A stretch of 54,570 nucleotides of DNA from Rhodococcus yananensis (GTDB taxonomy: Bacteria > Actinomycetota > Actinomycetes > Mycobacteriales > Mycobacteriaceae). Shown here one piece after another: positions 24,173 to 32,771 of this stretch. The stretch is from the NCBI RefSeq assembly GCF_020515525.1, contig NZ_JAIYEP010000025.1, positions 1 through 54,570 of the forward strand, in the 5' to 3' direction. Under the pieces are notes generated by a model. The model saw only the letters and a list, made by a program, of their open reading frames with translations. It had not been told where the DNA came from and made no database searches. Position numbers and translations under genes: made by a program. Numbering within the stretch: the first letter of the stretch is position 1; every line of letters begins with the position of its first letter.

Positions 24173-24820
24173 CTGACTGCCTCGCGTGACCACCTGCCGC
24201 CGACTGCACCGGCGCGGCTCGTCGTACTGGCCTCCGGCACGGGAAGCCTGCTGCGGTCGCTGATCGACGCGACCCGCGCGGACGGCTATCCCGCCCGGGT
24301 CGTCGCGGTCGGCGTCGACCGCAACTGTGCGGCCGAACAACACGCCGACGACGCGGGGATCCCCCGGTTCCGGGTGTCGCTGCGCGACCACACCGATCGA
24401 GCGGAGTGGGATCGGGCACTCACCGATGCCGTCGCCGCACACGAACCCGATCTGGTGGTCAGTGCGGGTTTCATGAAGATCCTGGGTTCGGAGTTCCTCG
24501 ACCGCTTCGGCGGCCGGATCATCAACACCCACCCCGCGTTGCTGCCGTCGTTCCCGGGTGCGCACGCCGTCGCCGATGCGCTCGCGTACGGGGTGAGGGT
24601 CACCGGGTCGACGGTGCATCTGGTCGACGGGGGCGTCGACACCGGGCCGGTGCTCGCGCAGGAGGCCGTGACCGTCCGGGACGGTGACGACGAGGCGACC
24701 CTGCACGAGCGCATCAAAGTTGTGGAGCGACGTCTGCTGGCCGAGGTTGTCGCGGCCGTCGCCACCCGTGGAGTTGTTTCCGATGGACGAAAGGCCGTGA
24801 TCCCCAGTGACCGAACGTAG
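24173..24820 (+). CDS. purN: Phosphoribosylglycinamide formyltransferase, CTG start
   Basis: Transfers formyl from 10-formyl-THF to GAR in purine synthesis. The 215-residue protein (same length as M. tuberculosis PurN) has the N-terminal [14 protein letters not shown] substrate loop, the catalytic block FMKILG...[17 protein letters not shown], and the conserved Asp in [13 protein letters not shown]. The essential N-terminal strand lies upstream of the first in-frame GTG (24374). Between the preceding in-frame stop (24116) and that motif there is no ATG, GTG or TTG; only CTG24173 has a ribosome site (AGGAG 24161-24165, 7 nt spacing). So the gene starts with CTG. It overlaps purH by 14 nt. Confidence 0.9.
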   Translation: MTASRDHLPPTAPARLVVLASGTGSLLRSLIDATRADGYPARVVAVGVDRNCAAEQHADDAGIPRFRVSLRDHTDRAEWDRALTDAVAAHEPDLVVSAGFMKILGSEFLDRFGGRIINTHPALLPSFPGAHAVADALAYGVRVTGSTVHLVDGGVDTGPVLAQEAVTVRDGDDEATLHERIKVVERRLLAEVVAAVATRGVVSDGRKAVIPSDRT

Positions 24821-26369
24821 GGCTGTGCGCCGCGCACTGGTCAGCGTGTACGACAAGAGTGGCCTGGTGGAGCTGGCGACCGGACTCCACGAGGCGGGTG
24901 TCGAACTGGTGTCGACCGGTTCGACGGCCGCGACGATCGCCGGTGCGGGTGTGCCGGTGACGAAGGTCGAGGAGCTCACCGGGTTCCCCGAATGCCTCGA
25001 GGGCCGCGTGAAGACGCTGCATCCGCGCGTGCACGCCGGCATCCTCGCCGACACCCGCAAGCAGGATCACCTCGACCAACTCGAGGAACTCGGCATCGAG
25101 GCGTTCGAACTGGTCGTCGTGAACCTGTACCCGTTCACGCAGACCGTCGCGTCGGGTGCGACCCCGGACGAGTGCGTCGAGCAGATCGACATCGGCGGTC
25201 CGTCGATGGTGCGTGCCGCCGCGAAGAACCACCCGTCCGTCGCGGTGGTCGTCGACCCCGCTCGCTACGGCACGGTCATCGAATCGGTGCGGGCCGGCGG
25301 GTTCACGCTGCCCGAGCGCAAGGCCCTCGCCGCTCAGGCGTTCCAGCACACCGCCGCCTACGACGTCGCGGTCGCGAGCTGGATGAACAGTGGCTACGCC
25401 GTTCCCGAGACCGAGGACACGCAGTTCCCGGCGTGGACCGGAGCGACGTGGACCCGCGCGAACGTCCTCCGGTACGGCGAGAACCCGCACCAGGCCGCCG
25501 CGCTGTACGTCAGCGAGGACGGCGAGCCGGGGCTGGCGCAGGCCGAGCAGTTCCACGGCAAGGAGATGTCGTACAACAACTACCAGGACGCCGACGCGGC
25601 CTGGCGGGCCGCACACGACCACGCGGAGCCGTGCGTCGCGATCATCAAGCACGCCAACCCGTGCGGCATCGCGATCGCCGACGACATCGCGGACGCGCAC
25701 CGGCTGGCACACGAGTGCGACCCGGTCTCCGCGTTCGGTGGTGTGATCGCGTCGAACCGTGAGGTCAGCGTCAAGATGGCCGAGCAGGTCGCGGACATCT
25801 TCACCGAGGTGATCATCGCCCCGGCGTACGCGGACGGCGCCGTCGAGGTGCTCTCCCGCAAGAAGAACATCCGCATCCTGCGCGCGGATTCGCCGGAGGC
25901 CGCGCAGATCGAGATGAAGCAGATCTCCGGTGGGCTGTTGCTGCAGGAACGTGACGCGCTCGACGCCGACGGCGATTCACCGGCGAACTGGCAGCTCGCG
26001 TGCGGTGAGCCGGCCGACGCGGCGACCCTCCGCGACCTCGAGTTCGCGTGGCGCACGGTGCGTGCCGTCAAGTCCAACGCGATCCTGCTGGTGTCCGGTG
26101 GCGCGACCGTCGGCGTGGGCATGGGTCAGGTCAATCGCGTCGATTCGTCGCGGCTCGCGGTGGCGCGCGCCGGCGACCGGGTGGCCGGTTCGGTGGCCGC
26201 GTCCGACGCGTTCTTCCCGTTCGCGGACGGTCTGCAGGTGCTCACCGAGGCGGGGGTCAAGGCGGTCGTGCAGCCGGGTGGTTCGGTGCGTGACAACGAG
26301 GTGATCGAGGCGGCACGCGAGGCCGGTGTCACCCTGTATCTGACGGGGGCCCGCCACTTCGCGCACTGA
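24807..26369 (+). CDS. purH: Bifunctional AICAR transformylase/IMP cyclohydrolase
   Basis: Catalyses the last two steps of IMP synthesis. The 520-residue protein has the N-terminal MGS-like IMP cyclohydrolase domain ([29 protein letters not shown]...[27 protein letters not shown]) and the C-terminal AICAR transformylase domain with the KHANPCG catalytic Lys-His motif, [18 protein letters not shown] and the [16 protein letters not shown] end. The GTG start lies inside the purN 3' end, so the two purine genes are translationally coupled. Confidence 0.97.
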   Translation: MTERRAVRRALVSVYDKSGLVELATGLHEAGVELVSTGSTAATIAGAGVPVTKVEELTGFPECLEGRVKTLHPRVHAGILADTRKQDHLDQLEELGIEAFELVVVNLYPFTQTVASGATPDECVEQIDIGGPSMVRAAAKNHPSVAVVVDPARYGTVIESVRAGGFTLPERKALAAQAFQHTAAYDVAVASWMNSGYAVPETEDTQFPAWTGATWTRANVLRYGENPHQAAALYVSEDGEPGLAQAEQFHGKEMSYNNYQDADAAWRAAHDHAEPCVAIIKHANPCGIAIADDIADAHRLAHECDPVSAFGGVIASNREVSVKMAEQVADIFTEVIIAPAYADGAVEVLSRKKNIRILRADSPEAAQIEMKQISGGLLLQERDALDADGDSPANWQLACGEPADAATLRDLEFAWRTVRAVKSNAILLVSGGATVGVGMGQVNRVDSSRLAVARAGDRVAGSVAASDAFFPFADGLQVLTEAGVKAVVQPGGSVRDNEVIEAAREAGVTLYLTGARHFAH

Positions 26370-26414
26370 CGCCGAGTCGTCGAGCGGTTTGCGCCCGCCC
26401 GGACGTCGCCCGAT

Positions 26415-26651
26415 TCAGGCGGCGTACGGGTGGGCGCTGTGCTGCACGGAGATGTGATCGGCGGGGACGCGCCGGTCGTCGGCGATGACGAGTTTCGCGG
26501 CTCCGCGATCGAGCAGTTCGCGGATCAGCACGGCGGCGGCCGCACCCTTCTCCGCGTCGACGTGGCTCAGGTCGATCGTGATGGCGTGCCCGGTCAGATC
26601 GTGCGGGAGTTCCTTCGGCAGTGTGCCGGTGGATCCGAGTCGTAGTTTCAT
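26415..26651 (-). CDS. Small protein of unknown function behind an attenuator-like terminator
   Basis: A 78-residue protein I do not recognise. It begins MKLRLGSTGTLPKEL, has an alternating hydrophobic middle (AITIDLSHVD, then a helix AAAAVLIRELLDRG and strand KLVIADD) and ends with His-rich SVQHSAHPYAA. The size and alpha/beta pattern suggest a compact soluble domain. The ribosome site AGGAGA lies 7 nt before the ATG. An intrinsic terminator stands 30-70 nt upstream on the same strand, after a 28-codon mini-gene, so expression may depend on readthrough. It converges on purH. Confidence 0.6.
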   Translation of the reverse strand: MKLRLGSTGTLPKELPHDLTGHAITIDLSHVDAEKGAAAAVLIRELLDRGAAKLVIADDRRVPADHISVQHSAHPYAA

Positions 26652-26680
26652 GTGGTGTCTCCTGTCGGTGTGTGGAGCGG

Positions 26681-26721
26681 GGGTAAAAGAAAAGGCACCC
26701 GGGGCGTTGTGCCCGGGTGCC
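26681..26721 (-). terminator. Strong intrinsic terminator/attenuator, minus strand
   Basis: A 10-bp GC-rich stem (GGCACCCGGG, 26694-26703, with CCCGGGTGCC, 26712-26721) and an 8-nt loop is followed on the minus strand by TTTTCTTTT. This classical Rho-independent terminator lies between the 28-codon mini-gene and the 78-residue gene, all on one strand. Confidence 0.85.
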
Positions 26722-26743
26722 CGAGAGGTGGAGTCGGTCGACT

Positions 26744-26830
26744 CTAGTCTCGGGGATGCCACAGGGCCGCGTGGAAGTGGAAGTACGCGAACGGTACGGA
26801 ACAGGGCTTGTCGTGCATGTGACGATGCAT
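26744..26830 (-). CDS. 28-codon His- and aromatic-rich mini-gene (leader peptide or small protein)
   Basis: The peptide starts MHRHMHDKPCSVPFAYFHFH and ends ALWHPRD: six His, five aromatic residues, one Cys, two Met. GAAAGG lies about 10 nt before the ATG, and TATGGT at 26873-26878 (minus) is a possible -10. A small hairpin (GAGTC/GACTC, 26731-26744) overlaps the stop and the strong terminator follows after 22 nt, then the 78-residue gene. This is the layout of a transcription-attenuation leader, with His, Phe or a metal as the possible signal. An independent metal-binding or modified peptide is the alternative. Confidence 0.5.
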   Translation of the reverse strand: MHRHMHDKPCSVPFAYFHFHAALWHPRD

Positions 26831-26910
26831 CGGACCGTACCTTTCTCGTGTGCACCTGCGGGTTAACGGAAAACCATACACCAACGACGCGAATCTGACA
26901 TTTCGTATTC

Positions 26911-26939
26911 CCCGGCGGGCCGCGACACGACCCGCCGGG
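26911..26939 (-). terminator. GC-rich hairpin after the hydrolase gene
   Basis: CCCGGCGGG (26911-26919) and CCCGCCGGG (26931-26939) form a perfect 9-bp stem with an 11-nt loop, 6 nt beyond the hydrolase stop. No T-run follows, as is common in actinobacterial terminators. Confidence 0.6.
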
Positions 26940-26944
26940 CGCGC

Positions 26945-27904
26945 TCACAGGGACTTCAACCAGGCGACGAATCCGTCGGTGAACTCGTCGGAATACGGCA
27001 GGTCCGCGACGTAGTCGGCGCCGGTGGACTGCTGGTCGCCGACGTCCTTGAGGACGTGGTTGGTGCGCGACATGCGCAGGGAGGTCAGGGCTGTGTGCAC
27101 GAGCGCGGAATCGAGCGCGTCGACGTCCTCGATCCGCACCTGGATGTCCTTCGCGGACACGCTGGTGAGCACGGGCATACCGCCGCGGATCTGCGCGGCG
27201 AGCATCCGCGGGTCGAGGTCGTCCTCCTCCGCGAGCGCCTTGGCGTTGGCGGGGACGAGGCCGGCGTTGCGGAGGGGTTCGGGCAGATCACCGGGGAGGG
27301 TGCCGTCGGCGCGCAGTGATTCGACGGCCCCGGTGAGCGCGAGACGCAGTTCGTCGGCGATCTGCACGGGCAGTTGTTTCGCGGCGACCACCGCGTCGAG
27401 TTGCGCGTCGATCTGGGCGGTGAGCAGATCGAGGAGTCGCACCGCGAGGGGTTCGAGCAGGGCCAATCCCTTGATGCGCTCGTCGTTCTGCGCGAGCGCC
27501 AACGCGATCAGGGCGCCTTCACTGTGCCCGACGACGTACACGCGTTCGGCATCGACACCCCGCTGACCCGCGAGGACGGTGACGGCTTCGGTGGCGGCGT
27601 CGATGAACGTGGAGAACCCGAGGCCGGCGACGTCCTCGACGTCGTAGGGACCGAGCCCGGTGACGCCGCTACCGAGCTTGTCGTAGCGCAGGCTCGCGAA
27701 ACCGTTGTCCTCGAGGACGTCGGCGAGGTGACGTAGCGTGCCGATCGGGCCGGGGAGGAGGGCGCTGTCGCCGTTGCGGTCGGTGGGACCGCTCCCGGCG
27801 AGCAGCAGCACGGCGGGCACCGGGCCTTTGATCGAGACGGGGACGCGGAGGCTGCCGTGCAGGCTCACATCGCCGCTGGAAAAGGTGATCTCGGTGTCCG
27901 ACAT
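26945..27904 (-). CDS. Alpha/beta hydrolase
   Basis: A 319-residue serine hydrolase. Landmarks: an oxyanion strand VLLLAGSGPTDRNGDS typical of the YqkD/EstA-like dienelactone-hydrolase-related group, LRYDKLGSG, and the nucleophile elbow VVGHSEG with Ser128; a Lys-Asp-Val-Gly segment near the C-terminus holds the likely acid and a late His (TNHVLKDVGD). The substrate is unknown. ATG27904 is preferred: TAGACA on the minus strand (27912-27917) lies 7 nt upstream, a leaderless arrangement; GTG27928 would add eight residues without a ribosome site. It is divergent from the AAA+ ATPase gene. Confidence 0.85.
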   Translation of the reverse strand: MSDTEITFSSGDVSLHGSLRVPVSIKGPVPAVLLLAGSGPTDRNGDSALLPGPIGTLRHLADVLEDNGFASLRYDKLGSGVTGLGPYDVEDVAGLGFSTFIDAATEAVTVLAGQRGVDAERVYVVGHSEGALIALALAQNDERIKGLALLEPLAVRLLDLLTAQIDAQLDAVVAAKQLPVQIADELRLALTGAVESLRADGTLPGDLPEPLRNAGLVPANAKALAEEDDLDPRMLAAQIRGGMPVLTSVSAKDIQVRIEDVDALDSALVHTALTSLRMSRTNHVLKDVGDQQSTGADYVADLPYSDEFTDGFVAWLKSL

Positions 27905-27991
27905 GCCCCATTGTCTATCAGATTTCACAGTCGACCCGGTTCATCAGGCGGTACCTGCCCGCCGTGATCCCCGCAACCGCCGTATCCCTTC

Positions 27992-28033
27992 GGATCCGAC
28001 CTCCGATCCGACGTTGGATCCGACGTCGGATCC
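27992..28033. repeat. 12-bp tandem repeat with nested palindrome upstream of the AAA+ gene
   Basis: GGATCCGACCTC, CGATCCGACGTT, GGATCCGACGTC and a final GGATCC give 3.5 units of 12 bp. The last part, GGATCCGACGTCGGATCC (28016-28033), is an 18-bp perfect palindrome. It lies in the divergent promoter region about 130-175 bp upstream of the AAA+ start. Confidence 0.85.
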
Positions 28034-28153
28034 CAGCCACCGGAACGGCACGAGCAGCGGCAGGACCAGCGCGACCCAGGATCCACGTGTCCGTGCCGGA
28101 AGTGCAGGTGTGCGACGGCGGAACGAGGAGATGCCGAATCGTCCCGGCGGTCG

Positions 28154-28159
28154 TACCTT
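28154..28159 (+). promoter_or_regulatory. Candidate -10 for a leaderless AAA+ ATPase transcript
   Basis: TACCTT ends 7 nt before the GTG at 28167, with no good ribosome site between; the same hexamer and spacing occurs before moaB2. Confidence 0.45.
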
Positions 28160-28166
28160 GGGTGAG

Positions 28167-29555
28167 GTGACGTCTCCCACATCCAGGCCGTCCACCGTCG
28201 GCGAGCTGCGCGCGTCCGGCCACGTGCACCGGTCCGTCAAGGACGAGCTCCGCCGGAACCTGCTCACCGCGCTGCGTGAGGGCACCGATCCGTGGCCGGG
28301 CATCGTCGGGTTCGACGAGACGGTCGTCCCGCAGTTCGAGCGTGCTCTGCTCGCGGGCCACGACGTGGTGCTGCTCGGCGAACGCGGCCAGGGCAAGACC
28401 CGGCTGCTGCGCACCCTGCCGCTGCTGCTCGACGAGTGGACACCGGTGATCGCCGGATCCGAACTCGCCGAGCATCCGTACGAACCGATCACCCCCGCAT
28501 CCATTCGGCGCGCCGCCGAACTCGGCGACGATCTGCCCGTGCAGTGGCGGCACCGGTCCGAGCGGTACGCGGAGAAGCTCGCCACCCCCGACACGTCCGT
28601 CGCCGATCTGGTCGGTGACGTCGACCCGGTGAAGGTCGCCGAGGGACGCAGCCTCGGCGACCCCGAGACCATCCACTTCGGTCTGGTGCCGCGCGCGCAC
28701 CGCGGCATCGTCGCCGTCAACGAACTGCCCGATCTCGCCGAACGCATCCAGGTGTCGCTGCTCAACGTGATGGAGGAACGCGACATCCAGGTGCGCGGCT
28801 ACACGCTGCGGTTGCCGCTGGACGTGCTGCTGGTCGCGAGCGCGAACCCGGAGGACTACACCAACCGCGGACGGATCATCACCCCGCTCAAGGACCGTTT
28901 CGGCGCGGAGATCCGCACCCACTACCCGCTCGAGTTGGACGCCGAGATCGCGGTCGTCGAGCAGGAAGCCGAACTGCAGGCGCGGGTGCCGGCGCATCTG
29001 CTCGAGATCCTGGCCCGGTTCACGCGGCTGCTGCGCGAGTCCACGTCGGTGGATCAGCGGTCGGGGGTGTCGGCGCGGTTCGCGGTGGCCGGGGCCGAGA
29101 CCGTCGCGGCCGCGGCCCTGCACCGCGGCGCGGTGCTCGGGGAGGACGACCCGGTCGCGCGGCCCGTCGATCTGGGGACCGTCGTCGAGGTGCTGCGAGG
29201 CAAGGTCGAGTTCGAGTCCGGTGAGGAGGGGCGTGAATTCGAGATCCTCGATCATCTGCTGCGTCGCGCGACGGCGGAGACCGCACGGTCGCGGCTCGCG
29301 GGTGTCGACCTGGCGCCGCTCGTCGCCGCCGTCGAACACGGCGATCCGGTGGTCACCGGTGAACGCATCACGGCGAAGGGACTTCTCGACGAGCTGCCCG
29401 AACTGCCGGTGCTCGACGCGGTCGCCGAGCGGCTCGGTGCGGACGACGCGGGGACGCGGGCGTCGGCGATCGAACTGGCGCTCGAGGGACTGTATCTGGC
29501 GCGGCGGATCTCGAAGGACACCGATTCGACGGGCGCGGCGGTGTATTCGTCATGA
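28167..29555 (+). CDS. MoxR-type/Mg-chelatase-like AAA+ ATPase, Rv0958-like
   Basis: A 462-residue AAA+ ATPase of the MoxR/magnesium-chelatase ChlI-like group. Walker A GERGQGKT at residues 71-78, a Walker B-like VNELPDL segment, the NVMEERDIQVRGYTLRLPLDVLLVASANPED sensor-1 region, and an Arg-rich sensor 2. Such ATPases pair with VWA proteins as chaperone-like assemblies that insert metals or mature target proteins. The VWA partner is the next gene, overlapping by 4 nt. Length matches Rv0958. Real chelatase activity is not implied, since no porphyrin genes are near. Confidence 0.9.
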   Translation: MTSPTSRPSTVGELRASGHVHRSVKDELRRNLLTALREGTDPWPGIVGFDETVVPQFERALLAGHDVVLLGERGQGKTRLLRTLPLLLDEWTPVIAGSELAEHPYEPITPASIRRAAELGDDLPVQWRHRSERYAEKLATPDTSVADLVGDVDPVKVAEGRSLGDPETIHFGLVPRAHRGIVAVNELPDLAERIQVSLLNVMEERDIQVRGYTLRLPLDVLLVASANPEDYTNRGRIITPLKDRFGAEIRTHYPLELDAEIAVVEQEAELQARVPAHLLEILARFTRLLRESTSVDQRSGVSARFAVAGAETVAAAALHRGAVLGEDDPVARPVDLGTVVEVLRGKVEFESGEEGREFEILDHLLRRATAETARSRLAGVDLAPLVAAVEHGDPVVTGERITAKGLLDELPELPVLDAVAERLGADDAGTRASAIELALEGLYLARRISKDTDSTGAAVYSS

Positions 29556-31486
29556 GCCGCGCCGCGCGGTACGGGCCGTACACCGGGGGTGATCCGCTGG
29601 CGCCGCCGGTGGACCTGCGGGACGCGCTCGCCGCGATCGGCGACGACGTCCTCGCCGGCACCTCCCCGCAACGCGCGCTACGCGAACTGCTGCGTCGCGG
29701 GCACGACGGGATGCGCGGTCTGGACAGGTTGGCGGCGCGGGCGAACCGGCGCAAGCGGGAACTGTTGGACCGCACCGATCTCGACGGCACGCTGCGGGAG
29801 GTGCGCGAACTCCTCGACCGGGCGGTGCTCGAGGAACGCAAGGCGCTGGCCCGTGCACTCGACGACGACGCCCGCTTCTCGGAGATGCGCATCGAGGAAC
29901 TGCCCGCGTCCACGGCGCAGGCCGTGCAGGAACTCGCCGACTACGACTGGCGCAGCCCGCAGGCGCGCGCCGACTACGAGAAGATCCGCGATCTGTTGGG
30001 GCGGGAGATGCTCGACCAACGTTTCGCGGGCATGAAACAGGCGCTCGAAGGGGCGACCGACGAGGACCGGCAACGCATCTCCGACATGTTGTCGGACCTG
30101 AACGATCTGCTCGACAAGCATGCGCGCGGTGACGACACCGCCGCCGATTTCGAGCGGTTCATGGACGACCACGGGGATTTCTTCCCGGAGAACCCGCGCA
30201 CCGTCGAGGAACTGCTCGATTCCCTCGCGCAGCGGGCGGCGGCCGCGCAGCGACTGCGCAACTCGCTGAGCCAGGAGCAGCGTGACGAGCTGGATGCGCT
30301 GGCGCAGCAGGCGTTCGGGTCGCCGTCGCTGATGCAGCAGCTGGACCGGCTGGACGGGCATCTGCGGTCGGCGCGTCCGGGGGAGGACTGGGCGGGTTCC
30401 GAACGGTTCCGCGGCGAGAACGGCACGGGGCTCGGTGAGGCCACGTCGGCGCTGCAGGAGATCGCGGAACTCGACCGGCTCGCCGAGCAACTGTCGCAGC
30501 AGTACGCGGGGGCCGCCCTCGACGACATCGATCTCGACGCACTGGAGAAGCATCTCGGGCCGGAGGCGGTCGCCGATGCGCGGACCCTCGCCGCTCTGGA
30601 ACGGGAGCTGCAGCGGCAGGGGTTCTTCGATCGGGGCGCCGACGGGCAGTGGCGGTTGTCGCCGAAAGCGATGCGTCAACTCGGGCAGACGGCGCTGCGG
30701 GACGTGATGAACCGGATCTCTTCGCGGTCGGGGCAGCGGGAGACGCGGCGCGCCGGGGCGATGGGGGAGCCGACCGGTGCGTCACGTCCGTGGGAGTTCG
30801 GCGACACCGAACCGTGGGATGTGGTGCGCACTCTGACGAACGCGACGCTGCGGGATCCGGGTGTGCCGGTGCGGATGGCGGTGTCGGACGTGGAGGTGGT
30901 GGAGACGGAGCAGCGGGCGCAGGCGGCGGTCGCGTTGCTCGTCGACACGTCGTTCTCGATGGTGATGGACGGTCGCTGGGTGCCGATGAAGCGCACGGCG
31001 CTGGCATTGAACCATCTGGTGTCCACCCGCTTCCGCGGCGATGCGCTGCAGCTGATCGCGTTCGGCCGGCACGCGCGGGTCGTCACGGCGAGTGAACTCG
31101 CCGGTCTGGACGGGGTGTACGAGCAGGGCACCAACCTGCATCACGCGCTGCTGCTCGCCGGCCGTCATCTGCGTCGGCACCCGAACGCCCAACCGGTGGT
31201 GTTGGTCGTCACCGACGGTGAACCGACCGCGCATCTGGAAGCGGACGGGTTCGCGGCGTTCGATTACCCGCCGAGCGCCCGCACCCTGGGGTTGACGGTC
31301 CGCGAACTCGACCATCTGGCACGGCTCGGTGCGCAGGTGACGATCTTCCGGCTCGGCGACGATCCGGGTCTGGCGCGGGTGGTGGACCGGATGGCGCACC
31401 GTGTCGGCGGGCGGGTCGTGGCACCCGACCTCGACGGTCTGGGTGCGGCGGTCGTGAGCGACTACGTGCGGATGCGCCGCCCCTGA
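29552..31486 (+). CDS. VWA-domain protein, partner of the AAA+ ATPase (Rv0959-like)
   Basis: A 644-residue protein. The N-terminal two thirds are helical and charged with predicted coiled coils (for example LREVRELLDRAVLEERKALA). The C-terminal von Willebrand factor A domain has the MIDAS motif DTSFSM (Asp465, Ser467, Ser469), a later Thr loop (YEQGTNLHHAL) and Asp in VVTDGEPT, so divalent metal binding should be intact. With the upstream MoxR-like ATPase it forms the usual ATPase-VWA pair of unknown clients. The ATG overlaps the upstream stop (ATGA). Its stop codon lies inside the palindrome shared with the convergent MFS gene. Confidence 0.9.
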   Translation: MSRAARYGPYTGGDPLAPPVDLRDALAAIGDDVLAGTSPQRALRELLRRGHDGMRGLDRLAARANRRKRELLDRTDLDGTLREVRELLDRAVLEERKALARALDDDARFSEMRIEELPASTAQAVQELADYDWRSPQARADYEKIRDLLGREMLDQRFAGMKQALEGATDEDRQRISDMLSDLNDLLDKHARGDDTAADFERFMDDHGDFFPENPRTVEELLDSLAQRAAAAQRLRNSLSQEQRDELDALAQQAFGSPSLMQQLDRLDGHLRSARPGEDWAGSERFRGENGTGLGEATSALQEIAELDRLAEQLSQQYAGAALDDIDLDALEKHLGPEAVADARTLAALERELQRQGFFDRGADGQWRLSPKAMRQLGQTALRDVMNRISSRSGQRETRRAGAMGEPTGASRPWEFGDTEPWDVVRTLTNATLRDPGVPVRMAVSDVEVVETEQRAQAAVALLVDTSFSMVMDGRWVPMKRTALALNHLVSTRFRGDALQLIAFGRHARVVTASELAGLDGVYEQGTNLHHALLLAGRHLRRHPNAQPVVLVVTDGEPTAHLEADGFAAFDYPPSARTLGLTVRELDHLARLGAQVTIFRLGDDPGLARVVDRMAHRVGGRVVAPDLDGLGAAVVSDYVRMRRP

Positions 31487-31540
31487 CCCGTGCGCCTTTC
31501 TGGTGGCTCCAACTACCAAAAGTGCGCACGGGTCAGGGGC
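31479..31540. repeat. 62-bp palindromic element, family B, holding both convergent stop codons
   Basis: The arms 31479-31495 (GCCCCTGACCCGTGCGC) and 31524-31540 are exact 17-bp reverse complements. The inner part (CTTTCTGGT ... ACCAAAAG) can extend the stem with a bulge. The VWA stop TGA (31484-31486) and the MFS stop (31533-31535) sit at symmetrical places in the arms. The right half closely matches the element at 1-48. Probably a bidirectional terminator. Confidence 0.9.
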
Positions 31541-32702
31541 GGAGTGCGCGGGCCGTGGTGACCGCCGCCGCCGTCAGCAGCGCCGCCGTCACCCAGAACA
31601 CCGACGCGACACCGGCTGCGCCCGCGACCGCACCCGCGACCAGCGGCACCGACACCTGGCCGAGCCGGTTGCCGGTGAGGCGCACCGCGAGCGCGGATGC
31701 CCGGTCGGAAACCGACACCAGTTCCACCACCCACGTCATCGTCAGCGGCTGCCCGACACCCCAGAACGTGCCGCACACGGCGAGCAGCAGCGCGATCACC
31801 CAGGGGTTCGGGATCAGCGGGATCAGCGCGACCGGCACGACGGTGCCCGCGGTCGCCGACAGCAGCAGCCACCGCCGCGGGATCCGGCGCAATGCCCACG
31901 GCAGCAGCGCCCGCGACACGATCGACGCGACCGTGCGCGCCGTGAGCAGCAACGACACCAGCAGCACCCCGAACCCGAAGTGTTCACCGAGCAACGGCAG
32001 GTACGCGACGACGATGTCGACGGACGCGAGCACCACCAGCGACGACAACATGGCCGGTTTCATGCCGCGGGTGCCCAGCATCGACAGCACCGACTGCGGT
32101 GGTGGTCCGTCGTCACCGCGACCGGTCCCGGCTGGTTCACGGATGCCGACGACGAGCGGGAACGCGAGCGCCGTCACCACCGTCATGACGATCAGCGCGC
32201 CGGTGGTTTCGACGGTGCCGCCGTCGCTGTGGGTGGCGGCGATGAGTCCGGCGACGGGCACACCGACGGCCTGCCCGATCGACACGCCGAGGGTGATCCC
32301 GGCGAAGCCGCGGTCGAGGCCGCCCGGCGGCGACAGGATCGACACGAACGCCTGCCCGGACACGGTGACGAGCAGTTGCCCGAGACCCAGCACGATGTTG
32401 CCGACCGCGAGGATCGGCAGGTTGGCGCCGAACGCGATGAGCGCCGCCCCGGCCGTGGACACGACCACCCCGCCGCGCAGGATCGCGGTGGCGTGCCCGC
32501 GGTCGACGGCCCGCCCGAATCGCACGGCCGCGAGCAGCGGCACCAGCGCGTACAGCGCGGTCATCACACCGATGACGACGGCGTCGCCGCCGAGGGCGAG
32601 CACCCGGTAGGAGACGAGTACGCGCACCGACTGGAACGCGGCGTGCAGCAGCGCGGTCGCGGTGCACAGGTACAGCAGCCAGTGGCGCGGCGCCTCACTC
32701 AT
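31533..32702 (-). CDS. Major facilitator superfamily transporter
   Basis: A 389-residue protein with twelve hydrophobic helices and the MFS loop 2-3 motif in degenerate form (AAVRFGRAVDRGHATAIL), typical of drug- or metabolite-efflux proteins of the DHA1 type. The substrate cannot be told. It is downstream of, and co-directional with, a small lipoprotein gene 69 bp away. Its last residues and stop are contributed by the palindrome at its 3' end. Confidence 0.88.
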   Translation of the reverse strand: MSEAPRHWLLYLCTATALLHAAFQSVRVLVSYRVLALGGDAVVIGVMTALYALVPLLAAVRFGRAVDRGHATAILRGGVVVSTAGAALIAFGANLPILAVGNIVLGLGQLLVTVSGQAFVSILSPPGGLDRGFAGITLGVSIGQAVGVPVAGLIAATHSDGGTVETTGALIVMTVVTALAFPLVVGIREPAGTGRGDDGPPPQSVLSMLGTRGMKPAMLSSLVVLASVDIVVAYLPLLGEHFGFGVLLVSLLLTARTVASIVSRALLPWALRRIPRRWLLLSATAGTVVPVALIPLIPNPWVIALLLAVCGTFWGVGQPLTMTWVVELVSVSDRASALAVRLTGNRLGQVSVPLVAGAVAGAAGVASVFWVTAALLTAAAVTTARALRP

Positions 32703-32771
32703 GCCGGCCGCAGCCGATCCGAGCGGGTTGTGACCGGCGACAGGGTGGACCGCGAACGCATGGGGTCAACC

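Noticed and set aside
27738-28166. In-frame upstream extension of the AAA+ ATPase
   Set aside because: Contains the 12-bp repeat and is antisense to the hydrolase promoter; the conserved protein starts at GTG28167 after a -10 box.
28167-31486. True magnesium or cobalt chelatase
   Set aside because: Only the AAA+/VWA pair is present and no porphyrin or corrin genes are near; MoxR-VWA chaperone type is more likely.
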